From: Cheilinus undulatus
Taxonomy: Eukaryota > Chordata > Actinopteri > Labriformes > Labridae
Reading direction: 5' to 3'
DNA: 64,000 bases
Assembly: GCF_018320785.1 (NCBI RefSeq)
Contig: NW_024571676.1
Coordinates: 731,501 to 795,500 of the forward strand
Shown piece by piece: positions 11,381-24,400 of this stretch. Made by a program: the position numbers and the translations under genes. The notes beneath the pieces are model-generated. The model was not told where the DNA came from. It worked only from the letters and a program-made list of their open reading frames with translations, and did not search any database. Position 1 is the first letter of the stretch. The number at the start of each line of letters is the position of its first letter.

Positions 11381-12862
11381 CTGCCCTGTACCCATCAGCT
11401 GACACTGTAACCGTCAGCTGACCTGTACCCATCAGCTGACCCTGAACCCATCAGCTGACCCTGTAACCTTCAGCTGACCCTGTACCCATCAGCTGACCCT
11501 GTACCCATCAGCTGCCCCGTACCCATCAGCTGACCCTGTAACCGTCAGCTGACCTGTACCTATCAGCTGACCCATACCCATCAGCTGACCTGCACCCTTC
11601 AGCTGAACCCATACCCATCAGCTGACCTGTACCCGTCAGCTGACCCTGTACCCATCAGCTGCCCCTGTACCCATCAGCTGCCCCTGTACCCATCAGCTGA
11701 ACCCATACCCATCAGCTGACCTGTACCCATCAGCTGACCCCATACACATCAGCTGACCCCGTACCCGTCAGCTGACCCTGTACCCATCAGCTGCCCCTGT
11801 ACCCATCAGCTGCCCCTGTACCCATCAGCTGCCCATGTACGCATCAGCTGACCCCATACACATCAGCTGCCCCTGTACCCATCAGCTGACGCTGTACCCA
11901 TCAGCTGACCCTGTACCCATCAGCTGACCCTGTACCCATCAGCTGACCCTGTACCCGTCAGCTGACCCCAGACCCATCAGCTGACCCCAGACCCATCAGC
12001 TGCCACTGTACCCATCAGCTGACCTGTACCAATCAGCTGCTCCTGTACCCATCAGCTGACCCGTACCCAACAGCTGACCCCGTACCCATCAGCTGACACA
12101 ATACCCATCAGCTGCCCCTGTACCCATCAGCTGACCACCCATCAGCTGCCCCTGTACCCATCAGCTGACCCTGTACCCGTCTGCTGACCTGTACCCATCA
12201 GCTGACCCTGTACCCGTCAGCTGCCCCTGTACCTATCAGCTGACCCATACCCATCAGCTGACCTGCACCCTTCAGCTGCTCCTGTACCCATCAGCTGAAC
12301 CCATACCCATCAGCTGACCTATACCCATCAGCTGACCCCATACACATCAGCTGACCCTGTACCCGTCAGCTGACCCTGTACCCATCAGCTGCCCCTGTAC
12401 CCATCAGCCGCCCCTGTACCCATCAGCTGAACCCATACCCATCAGCTGACCTGTACCCATCAGCTGACCCCATACACATCAGCTGACCCTGTACCCATCA
12501 GCTGACCCTGTACCCATCAGCTGACCCTGTACCCATCAGCTGCTCCTGTACCCATCAGCTGACCCCAGACCCATCAGCTGCCACTGTACCCGTCAGCTGC
12601 CCCTCTACCCATCAGCTGCTCCTGTACCCATCAGCTGACCCGTACCCATCAGCTGCCCCTGTACCCATCAGCTATCCCGTACCCATCAGCTGCCCCTTTA
12701 CCCATCAGCTGACCCGTACCCATCAGCTGCCCCTGTACCCATCAGCTGACCCTGTACCCGTCAGCTAACTCTGTACCCATCAGCTGCCCCTGTACCCATC
12801 AGCTGCTCCTGTACCCATCAGCTGACCTGTACCCAACAGCTGACCCCGTACCCATCAGCTGA
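11381..12862. repeat. 18-19 bp minisatellite, unit TGACCCTGTACCCATCAGC
   Basis: About 1.48 kb of head-to-tail units, roughly 75-80 copies, with variants in the first half (TGCCCCTGTA, TGACCTGTA, TGACCCCATACA) and a nearly constant second half CCCATCAGCTG. The CAGCTG junction is an E-box-type palindrome repeated in almost every unit. There are no non-repeated spacers, so it is not a CRISPR-like array. It begins abruptly after GCACAGCTGC and ends at GACACCAGGA. Confidence 0.95.
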
Positions 12863-12917
12863 CACCAGGAATACTATGGAACAAATGCCCAACTTTACAT
12901 TGAAATATTTCAAAAAC

Positions 12918-13835
12918 CGTCAGTTTTCACACACTCATTCCACCTCACCCCAGCCAGCATGTCCATGTGGGCCCCATATGGGTTATATAAGGGCTGCAAA
13001 TATGGGTCCCAAGTGGGTTTGTCCGCGGGTTCCATGGAGGCCCCACCTGTAATTGCCCATATGGGCCTCAAGTGGGATCTACCTGGGCTTTTTATGGGGC
13101 CTACCTGGGCAATTCATATGGGGCCCATATAGGCCCCATCTTCCCCGGAAGAAAGATCTCACTGGGCCTTGTGTGGGGCCCAAATGGGCTGATAAATGGG
13201 TTCTAAGTGGGTTTGTCCGCGGGTTCCATGGGGGCCCCACCTGTAATTGCCCATATGGGCTTCAAGTGGGATCTACCTGGGCTTTATATGGGGCCTATCT
13301 GGGCAATTGATATGGGGCCCATATAGGCCCCATCTCTGCCAGAAGAAAGATCTCATTGGGCCTTGTGTGGGGCCCAAATGGGCTGATAAATGGGTTCTAA
13401 GTGGGTTTGTCCGCAGGTTCCATGGGGGCCCCACCTGTAATTGCCCATATGGGCTTCAAGTGGGATCTACCTGGGCTTTATATGGGGCCTATCTGGGCAA
13501 TTCATATGGCACCCATATAGGCCCCATCTCTGCCTGAAGAAAGATCTCACTAGGCATTGTGTGGGGCCCAAGTGGGCTGAAAAATGGGTTCCAAGTGGGT
13601 TTCTCCACAGGTTTCGTGGAGGCCCCACATGGGACTGCTAAATGGGCCTCAAGTGGGATCTACCTGAGCTCTATATGGGGCCTATCTGGGCAATTGATAT
13701 AAGACCCATATAGGCCCGATATCACTGCCTGGAAAAAAGACCTCACTGAGCCTCAAGAAGGGGGCCAACAGGGTTTCAGAATGGGTTCCAGATGGATTTG
13801 ACAGCAGTTTCCCATACGGCCCTACATGTGGGTCC
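12918..13835 (+). mobile_element. Repeat element with 194-bp internal tandem array (copy 1)
   Basis: Three full and one partial 194-bp units, rich in GGGCCCATATGGG-type motifs, start at about 13053, 13247 and 13441. The left flank (CGTCAGTTTT, then CCCAGCCAGCATGTCCATG) matches, in reverse complement, the right flank of the 124-bp array at 55.7-57.8 kb. The two arrays are therefore copies of one repeat family inserted in opposite orientations. The open frames (MPIWASSGIYLG) recur every 194 bp and are repeat artefacts. The right boundary, near 13835, is approximate. Confidence 0.75.
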
Positions 13836-15020
13836 CTAAACACCAAAGAGAATACAAAGGTCAGGACATAAAATGCTTAGTACGAAAATGTTTTTTTTTT
13901 TTTTTAAATACAAATTCATGTTTACAGAAGTCTGTATACAGCAACAGACACCCATTTTTTTGTAATTTTGTGTAAAACTTAAGATATTTGTACAGACTGC
14001 ACATTTTTACACACAGATTGCAGAAAGTGGGTTTGTATGAGGTTTGTCTGCACTACCTGCATCAGGTGCAGGTCAGCAGACTCCTAGGCCTGAAACACTG
14101 GCAAAAATGTAAAATAATTTATTTTAAACAACTGGTGCTAAAATTCACAACAAAAACTATGACACACAGCTGTGTTCAAAACAAACTTGAGTTTAATATA
14201 AAATGTGCCTTCACAAAAACTAACCATTTTACTGCAATAACATTGTGCAGTGCTATAAGCATTGCAAGTGGCTGCTTTCGCGTAACTGCTCAAAATGTCG
14301 TGGAACACATAACAGAAACCACAATGGCAGGCATGGGGACTATTTTTAACTACTTTCACCATAGTTAGGTTTTAACTGTTCTTTTAAAGGAAAAAGTATA
14401 AATTTAATCTTGTAGAGCCTTGGTTTGACTGAAAACAGTGTGGATAAGAGGTTATAGGCTATGGAGGCAGAACAACTTGCGAACAATGAATCAGTGTCAT
14501 CATGGCCGTCTGAGTTAAACTACCACACTGTAAGTAGTAATTGCACAAACTGCATATGTTGAGAACAGATGGTTATAAGAGTGACAAGGTTGAACATAAA
14601 ATTAACATTGCCAACAGGACAGTCTTAACGCTGCTCATCCACTTTTTTAGAAGCTCTAGTTGTTGAAATTAAATTCACCGTTCAAATCCTCAATTGACAT
14701 TTTTTCAAATCTGTATACAAACACTTTTAACCAAGTAACTAGCTACCTGACTACTTATGACAATATATATTTTTTCAATTGGTGCAAAAACATTACTTGA
14801 GAATGGAGGAAAAGGCAAATATACAAAACTTTGTGCATAATTTTATAGGAGAACACAGGACCTACGGATCCTACAATGCACTGTAATTCCTTTAAGACAC
14901 TGTTAAGCTAGTTTTTAAAACTTTCAAACCATGCACATTTTATTCTAAACTTAGATTTGTAGTGGTTAGATTTTAAATCTTTTAATGCTGTAATATATTG
15001 TAGATGGCATATATACACAC

Positions 15021-15073
<53 letters not shown>

Positions 15074-15413
15074 TACTACTAAAGTAGCATGTACTTTTTG
15101 TTATCAACAGCAGTTAGTCCTCTTTCATAGGCATGGTAGACATTTCTATGGTTACAGCAGAATCACCAATTAGACGCAAGTGTGGCATTCTAGGATTGTG
15201 GGTGATGCAATAGCTTTGGGGTTAGACACAAAATAAACTATTTCTTGGAAAGAGGTTGTCTTACAAACTTTTGTCTTCTACAGAAGCATAGTCCATCGTT
15301 TTACTCCAAGACAGCTCATAGTAAGCTGGATATTTCTGACATTATGGCTAATGATAAAATCCACCATGGAGTAAATGATGAGACCTTTACTTCCAGAATG
15401 ACATTGTTGATCT
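13836..15413. other. AT-rich DNA downstream of the DUF4806-type gene
   Basis: The region lies 3' of the minus-strand gene that stops at 15414 and may include its 3' UTR. A T15 tract lies near 13890 and a compound (AT)n(AG)n microsatellite at 15018-15070. The opposing open frames at 13988-14368 are without motifs. Transposon ends (CACTA/CACTG) belonging to the neighbouring module could not be fixed with confidence. Confidence 0.4.
15018..15070. repeat. Compound (AT)n(AG)n microsatellite
   Basis: About ten AT repeats pass directly into about fourteen AG repeats. Confidence 0.95.
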
Positions 15414-18400
15414 CTATTGGATTTGTGTCTCATCTTGAGATTGGAGGGCCTGTGTTTCACCCCTTTTGGTGAACTCCCTCTGTGCTCTCACGGCCCGGTT
15501 GCCCCCTCTGTCCCGAGCTCCTGTAAACCATTTTGAGAGAGCCTTCTCCGCATCCTTCTGGTTTATGTCCTTTGTAAGGATGTTCTTCTTCAGTGCTCCT
15601 AGAAATAAATGAATAAAGTGTCAACTTAATTATTCTAGCTTGTTTTACCATTTTGTAACATACTCATGGCAGGCGACCAATTATCTATTTTCTTTTAAAA
15701 AATTACAGAGCAATAGACAAAAGGCAACTGAAAGGAATCCAGTAAATGAAGTTCAAGACATGCCTCATGATATTGAATACAACAATTACCATCTGAAATC
15801 ACAATGACATCATAGGGTACCCTATAAAGTCCTCCATTTTTAAATTTCCTAAGTTTAAGCAATTCAACGCAAGTCATTAAATCCATGAAAAAATGCATTC
15901 AAAGTAGGAGATCAGCTAAAAATTGATCTTTGGTGACACAAAAAACTAGAATGTTAGTGCTGGACTGATGGATATTCCAAATCCATATTTCTATGATGTT
16001 CAAACAAGGAAATATTTTCGTCAGTATATTTCAAATCACTTTAAGTACTTATAGTGCAGTAATGGTTGTTTTACATTTAAATTAATTAAACAATTTGGCT
16101 AATTAAGTTAGTTCAAAGACTATATACAATGTCACTTAAAGTAAAGACTGAAATTGAAGGACTTACTATTGATAAAAACTTGATATTACAAACTAAATAT
16201 TTTTTAGTTGTTAGACTGCAACTAGCTGAGGGTCAACAAGACTAGGTTAAAACCTAGTATATGGCTGACTGTATCTATCTGGGATGGCCGTTAAAATGCC
16301 TGACTGAATTGTGTGTTCTGGCAGAGTGACTTTTTTATTGGGGTATGTAACTGTGCTGGCCCCTATGTCTGTGGGTTTAGAAATGAAGGATCCTAATTCC
16401 TGCTCTGTTCAAAGATCCAGATCATAGGGTTCAGTTCAGCAAGAAAAGACTAGTCTTTCAGCTCCCAAATGGCTCATTCATTCAGTACCACTTTGGCTTT
16501 GAAATGAGAAAAAAAGATGCATTTTTTGCACTCAGGATTGATAAAACTGCATGTTGTTTTTATCCCCAAAACTGTCAGACTAAGTCCTTTAATTCTCAAA
16601 ATAGAAGAAAATTTACATATTGCTTGATATAAACTGTTTTTTAGACAATCAAGCACCAGTTCTATAACTTTTGATATGTTGAATGCTGTACATTTTTATA
16701 CATAAAGCACAGTGAGCAGTTTCCTATGATTTCCATGTGGTATGCATGTAGCTGGTTTACAAACCTGCCAAGAAGGAAAAAAAAGAAAGCTACAACGGCA
16801 ACCACTCGGGTCATGACCTGAGTGAAGACTGTTTTTGTTTTAACCCAGCAAAAAGTCCATCCTGAAGCCATGGATTATGTAAAATCACTTTTCAAGAGGC
16901 CAACAACGTCACCCTTTTGTTTCTGCACATCTACTACAGATCAGATGATTAAATGGGCTTGCACTGCACTGATGCAGCAGTATTTGAGGTGACAGGAGAC
17001 TTTAATTGCCTGTGCCCCTCCTCTCACCAACTCAAACTAGTGTTCATCTGTAAGGTGAGTTACAACAAAAGGTTTGATGATTTTCACCTTTTATTAAGGA
17101 AAAATGTGAGCAAACTGCCATGCAGTGGAAAGAAGTTTAGTTTTTACGATGACATCATAGAGCTGATAGGATGCTCTGTCTTGGTGCCCGGGCAGTTCGC
17201 TTCCATTCATACTGACTACAATGAACTGGACTTTGGGCTCAAGTGCAATCGGAGCCGGGACCAGGCCCGTGTGAAAGCCACCTACATTTTTAATAGCTGT
17301 CAAAATCAACATTGTAAGGCACTAATCTTGTACAGAGTACTGAATTTCTCAAGTTGCTTGCTCACACAGCAAACTAATTTAGATGGCCAAATGGCTTGAT
17401 GAAATTACTATCTGGAGTCTGAAAGCCAATTACATTTTGAACATGAACTTCTAACCTCACATTTGAATAATTGTTCAAACCTTGGAAACCTTGGACATAA
17501 AATGGCCACCCTATTAAATACTTAATTTTAAAGACAACTACCATAAACAAGATCAAATAGACGTAGCTCCCTGAAGGGTTTCTTCCCATGACGTCCAAAG
17601 AGGTTGTACTGCAGTGCAAGGTCAGGTGACATTATAAATGCCATCATTCTTCTGGTTGCGTCATCTATCGAAGAACCTCCAATTTCTCCAACCATGGCGA
17701 CCTGAGAATACATAGTGAAAGTCACAGAAGAAATTCTATGGTTACTGAACAGTTGGATGATTACTACTACCACCATTTCATGATTCTTCTTTATTACCCT
17801 CTTTTGCTATTATGCCCCCCCCCCCCAAAAATCCTCCTTTCCCTCTCTCTCTTCCTCTCCATGGGATACAGGTTTATTTTTAAAAATTAATGTCATGAAA
17901 AAGTTCATTTTTTGCCATGATTTAATTAAAAGGTTAAACTTTAATATATTCTAGATTCATTTCATACAAAGTGAAACATTAAAAACGTTTTAAAAGTTAA
18001 TGATTACAGCTTACTGCTCACAAAAATCCACTATCTCAGAATATTAGAATTAGGACCATCACATTATCAAAATTTTAATCCCAATTAATCTCAAAACTTT
18101 GATAGTTAACTTGTTATTAATTGCAAATTAATCGCACCCTTTTTATCCGTCCTAAACTTATCATATGGTAGTATTTCTGAAGATTTGTATATCCTTGACA
18201 ATAACAGTGGACAAAAATGCTTTCTCTATGCAAATGTTTGTTCATGACAACAATCCAAAACAATGACAGCTAATATCAAAATAATTTCCAGAGAAAAATT
18301 TTCTCTACAGATTACTGGGGGAAGTCAAGTCCCCAGAGAGCGCATACATTAAGATGGAAGAGCCTTTTAGTATTTTACTTACAAAAATAGCTCTCAAAGA

Positions 18401-21400
18401 AAGTTCATAAGTGCAGTCCTTTGATGCAAATAGTTTCTGACAGAAAGTCATCCTCCACAATACTATTCAGCCTTCAATCTGTTGCCACCAATTTAGCAAA
18501 TACTGTAGAAAGTTTATTGCTTTGGTCTGGCTTTGGCTAGGGGGGCCAGCTCTCCATATTGGCAGTGTGCTTGGCCAGTGAGTGGTACAGAGTTTTTAAG
18601 AATCTAAGAACTCAGGGTAACTCAGTTCACGTCCACAGTAAGTGCAAATTAATTCAGTCAAATCAGGCTTGATCTGAAAGCTGAAACTGCCAATCAAAAT
18701 TCTGTCCTTTATCCATTTTTCCTCTCTTGCTCCTAACAACATCACTATGGCAGCACTTCCTGATCTCAAACTACAGGATGGATTGTGGGTACTGGTGTTC
18801 AAAATAATCTTTTCCATGATGCATCGTAATGACGACGAAAACAATTCTGCATCAATGTAGAAGCAGCTCATAATTGATGCAGACAAAAGCTGCTCGTCTG
18901 TTTTCCCTCTGCTTATTATTACTGAAATAACCTGTTAACCTTTCAAACACATCAGCTTCCAATGCATTTCAATGGTAGTCTATTTCAAACGGTACAGCTT
19001 TTCTTGTCCTTGTGCTTGCAGTAGTCCCATGTGACACTACTCAACTAATCAACTACAGTGTTATCAACAGGTTGGTAATAGGAGGCAGAAATGCTGGCCT
19101 AACAAATGCAGTCAGGTGCTGTCTACTGACAGGAACAAAGAGAGGCAGTGCAAATAAGGGAGAATTGGTCACTATTTTGCCTCCATGTGGCCCATCCTGG
19201 AAATGGTCTTTTTGTTCCGAGTTTGCCTCTGTCTCTAGTGTTTAAATCTAAAATGCAGTCTGATATCCTCTTTTAAGTCTGGATGTTCCTTCAGTGGAGC
19301 AGAGCTGCCAGGCTCCACCATGTTTGTTCTTACAGAGATAAGTCACTTACTGCAAGTCCAAGTTGAAACTGTTGTTGTTAAATGACTAAAAATAAAATCA
19401 AGTAAATTTGATGAATTATTTTTGACAAAGTTCGATCAGGTCCATGATGTATAATTACACTGAAGATTACAATGTAGTAGTTATAGTCACATTTTCAGAT
19501 ATAGTGCAGACAGTGTGGTCCTTTAATGTTTATCTGTCTGCTGTGTGAGGTGTGTACTAAAGACAGACACCTATGCACTTTAATTAAAAGAAGGAAACCA
19601 CAGTGTTGATAAAAAGAAACATGCATCATGTTATCCATTATATTATGTACATTATATGTTGTTAATGTTATATTACGCTAACTTTGTAGAAAGTCTACAT
19701 CAGATGTGAGTTTATTACTCATATCTTTCTAAATGACTGAGGGCCCTGTCATTTCCCTGCTGTAAACGATGGGGCCATGCATAATCTGCGCAGCTGTAAA
19801 ACCGAGGAATAGGGGCCAATAAAGCACAATGTATGGAGCAATGCAAAGGGATTTTCAAGAAACTGTCGGGGTTTGCTCATCTTGAACATAGCACTCCTGA
19901 TGATCACTACTGTGTGTGGAAGTCTGCCGGGTCTGTAGCAGCAGCAGCATAAGCGCTCTTCACCTGCAGAGCTCCGCTGCTCTGTACCGGCGGAGGTTTC
20001 TATTTGAGAAAGTGATTTTCAGCTTGTATTAACAATGCGCCCAGATATCCAAAATGAGATGATTGGGCATGCAATTTATACCTTGAATCATAGTCTAAAC
20101 ACTTTTAGAAGCAAGTGCAGGTCAACTTGGGCTGCGTGTTGGCGCAAGTCTGAGACTGGGAGCGCATGGAGCCAAAAGGAGAGGGAAAAGGCATCTATTA
20201 AAAGATAGATCTCATTATGGATCAATGTTATGGATCAATTTCTGATTTTCAAAACGAGAATTGATCTGAATAGGAGAATCGATTTTTTTGAACCAGTCCT
20301 AACCTCACGTTAGAGTCTAAAAAAAAACTTTAATGACACAGACAATACCTTTCACATTTAGTTCAGGTTTTAAATCCTAACAGTATGATTTGAAGTTCAT
20401 TTAATCAAATAAGATTTGTGAGTAAGGGAGGGAAAGAGTTTTCTCTGATAAAGATGTAGGGGAAAACCTGACTAAACCTTTATCTATACTTCCAAATATT
20501 TAGCCTATTTTATTAGAACTTTTCCAAAAGCTGTAATTTTTCATGAAAATGGTTTATTGTAAATAAGAGATGGGCATTATCTTAATTACTATATTATTAT
20601 GTAATATAATTCAGTTAAAAGGTGTAACAAAAAAAGTATTTCGTAAAGAAATTCAGATTTGCATTGGAGATTTCTGTTTACCAGACTTCTTAACTCCATT
20701 TAAAAAAAGAAGCCATGTGCAGTTCTACTGAAAATGGAGAATGCGCTGGATGAATCTTGATGCATTGTCATTTCAAATCGATTTGTTGGCCTGATTCTTG
20801 TAATCAAATCAAATTGTGAGACCAGTCAAGATGTACAGCTCTAGACAAGGGTCATACCAACGCATGTGCGTTACTCGTGCTCAAAACAAACAAACAAACA
20901 AACAAACAAACAAAAAAAAAAAGCCATTACAATTGATTTACATTAACTTATTAGCATGTTAATGTTGAATATCAAAAGTCCAATCTCAGGCTTGCCCAAG
21001 TCCTTTGAGTAGAGCTCTGTACCTTGACTGGTATCACATTTATAGTTATTATGATGATCAGACCAACAATTCAATCTGATATCCCGATTCATCCAATGCT
21101 GCCTTCATGTTCTATAGAACTACACATGGTTACTTTTGATCCATGGAGACAAGCAATTTCTCTACACAATAATCCATTCTTTTTATGTCATTTACCTGAA
21201 TGATATCATTATATTAATATTCCAATGTAAAGTAAAAGGTTTGCATAAACATACTTACAGCTTTTTGAAGAAGGCATTATTGAAATAAGCTTAATAATAT
21301 TTGAAATATAAAGATTTAGGTGTATTTCTGCATTTTTAATTAATTTATGTTAAATTATTTTCTAAAATTTTAAAATAAAATTTGTTACATATTAAAATTA

Positions 21401-24400
21401 AATAGCTTTATTAGGTCCTTCTCCAGGTCCTTCCCTCACTCACACATCTTATTTAGTCTTATCGAACTTCAGATTATCCTGTTAGGATTTTAAATTGAGC
21501 TGGAAATAAGACCGGCTGCTTCCTGTCATGTTATTTTATACACTCATTAAAAGGATTTTATATGAACTAAAACTATTGTAGCCTTAAAAAATATTATTGG
21601 CACATTGTAAGGAAGTGTTGCACTGTTTTGGGATAATGGTGAATCAATCATATCTGGCTACTTGTTCAGTAATTTTTCATGTCACACGTCATGTCTGCTC
21701 CACATGTGTGTTTTGTCTCTTATATTTGATATTACTGCATTTAGTGATTGCAATGGTATTGATAAAAATGAGACACAATTGTTTTAATTGTCAATGGGGA
21801 AAACAAACAGAGTTCACCCAACCTAGATAACATCTTTTCGCTGTCTTCTTTTCAGAATTCTCAGACTCTGTTTCTCCATGCTCTGCCAAGTGCAGGCCTG
21901 CAAAGCGCAAGTATTTTGCACTAGCAAAGTCACAACACAGAAGTTGACTGGTTGAGTAGAGTCAGATGTGACTACTACTACCAAAAGACAAGAAAAGCTG
22001 CACCATTTAAAACAGACTACCATTGAAATGCATTGAAAAAAAGCCTTGTTTGAAGGGAAACTGGTCATTATTTGAGCATTTAGAGTAGGCCCAGCTCAAG
22101 GGTGAAAATACACCAAGCAGCATCCATCTGCATTAATATGAGCTGCTTCTGCATTGAATTGCATCACAATGCATCTTGAGATTATCAATTTCAATGCCAC
22201 TACTTTCAAGAATCCACAGTAACCCTTAAACAGTATTCTCTCCTATTTGTGTATCTCATAAAAGCACGCCTTTGTGAAATTATCCTTAAAAAAATATATC
22301 AGATCTTTCAACAGTGTGTGCTTTATGCCTAAAGTAATGTTTAGGCGACTGAGCCCCAATCAGACAATACATAGGGAGCATTAAACTGGGCCTTTTACTT
22401 AAGTTTGTGTGAACAATGGACTAAACTGCTCAAATGGATTTCGTTTTTGAAAAGTTTACCGCTGCAGTATACATGGGTCCTTCGTGCTACAAATGTGAAG
22501 CTTCCAATTGATGATATATGCAACCAGCAGCTGATAGATGACTGACAGAGAACCTAGAAGCAAGTGCAAATACAGTAAAAAGTTAATAGGATTGGAACTT
22601 ACAACCCCTGACATGAACTCCAAGTCCGACAGCTTCTCGTTCATGGCCTGGACATCATCAATAGTTGTTAACGGAAACACTGCTCCTTGTGGTGGTTCAG
22701 ACATTGTCAAAGCTTCTCTTTGCTTCAACAAAGTGTTAAGCATTTTGCTATGCACTCTCTGTGTGTCCTTCACTTCCTCAAGTAAAGTTATCAATTTTAT
22801 ATACATGGCTTCTCCAAGGCTACTGGCATTGTTAAGATCTGAGGAGGCGCTACTGGCACTGCTCATGCATGAGGTGGCACTTGGGCTTCTCTGAGTTGGG
22901 GTGGCACTGGGGCTTCGCAGAGTTGGGGTGGCACTGGGGCTTCGCAGAGTCGAGGTGGCACTCGGGTTTCTCAGAGTCGGGGCGGCACTCAGGCTTCTCA
23001 GAGTTGGGGTGGCACTCGGGTCTCTCAGAGTCGGGGTGGCACTCGGGTCTCTCAGAGTCGGGGTGGCACTCGGGTCCCTCAGAGTCGGGGTGGCACTCGG
23101 GTCTCCCAGAGTCGGGGTGGCACTATACTCATTTACTCTACATGGTGTACTGGTGCTTCTTGAGCAAACGTGGCTGGTTACTCTCTGGCTTACACTTGGC
23201 TTATATGCTTTAAAATGGCTACCAAATTCAATGGGAGGAGAGGGAGGCAATTCATCGTCACCACACGTATCAGATTCCTCTTCACTTGTTTCAAGGGGCA
23301 GGGCTTTCATGGATCGCCTACATTAAGATAAAAGAAAAAATAAAAAGTTAAACAAATGTCATCAAGACAGTACTAGGCAGACATACATTGATATAATGCA
23401 AATATTGCAGTGCATTCCATCCAAATGGGTTTTTGATCCAATTTGTTGAATTAACAATACTAATTGGCTAGCAGCATTAAAGTACACAGCTGAACAAAGT
23501 CAGGTTATGGTAAGAAAATGTGGTCAATTTGTTTCCGATAGGTGTTTCATTTATAGCACAGTGTGATCCACAATTATGAGTCTTAAAGTCTTGTGCCAAA
23601 TAAAAAAAGCAAATTATTCTTTGTCAGGAGCATTGATAACTTAGAAATCAGTTGAATTATTATACAATGTTTGTCTTTGTCTTTATTATGATGACAGCTG
23701 TACTGGAAAAACTGCCTCAAAGTTTTTTCAATAATATTTTAGCCTACAAATTAAGGTTAAGACAAATGACATTAAGATTGTGAGAAATGAAATTAAGGAT
23801 ATGAGAAATTATGTTTTTGAAACACTGTAAATGCGAGAGAAAGAAAGAGACACACACAGACAGAGTACAGCAGTGAACAATAAACATAAAACGTGATAAG
23901 AGAAAGTGCTGCCAAAGACAGAGTAGTTATTCAAGGAAATAAGACTTTACTTTCCAATGGCTTCATAGCGGTTACACTGAAGAACTGAGAGACACTGCCA
24001 CACTTCTGGTAAAATGTGCACTTTTGTTTATTTCTATATAGCACCTTCGGTGTGTTTTTGCATGTGTGTATCTCAAAAGAGCAAAGTGTGTGTCTTTGCC
24101 GTCTTCTTTGAGGACAAGTTACACCAGCAATCGTTGCTTTAACTAATTAAGTAACGTCCCTTTTCCATTTAATTTAAAAGGCACACATTTTAAGATTTTG
24201 ACAGACTATGAGAGACAGAAAAGTCACATGGTCTTTTTTTTCTAATCATGATCTGACGCTTGACCATAAGCTTCACATCCTGCATAAATCCAACCACAAA
24301 ATATTTTAAATAACAAACAATTTAAAAATACAGAGAGTGGAATTTCTGCAGAATTTCTTTCTGGATTATATGGATGGTTAATAGGTAATTGAGCTGTATC

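Noticed and set aside
11381..12862. CRISPR-like or direct-repeat array
   Set aside because: Units are contiguous 18-19 bp minisatellite copies without unique spacers, in a vertebrate-type genome.
13053..13641. Overlapping plus-strand ORFs starting MPIWASSGIYLG
   Set aside because: They recur every 194 bp by tandem repetition and have no independent coding evidence.
12918..13835. The 194-bp array as the subterminal repeat region of the CACTA-like module
   Set aside because: No inverted counterpart was seen beyond the transposase end (29-31 kb), and a sister copy occurs at 55.7-57.8 kb without any transposase.
16953..17399. 148-codon plus-strand ORF
   Set aside because: No motif, no splice context, antisense within an intron of the minus-strand gene.
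22869..23326. Plus-strand Trp/Gly/His-rich and Val/Gly/Leu-rich ORFs
   Set aside because: They are antisense shadows of the 27-bp repeat in exon 3 of the minus-strand gene.
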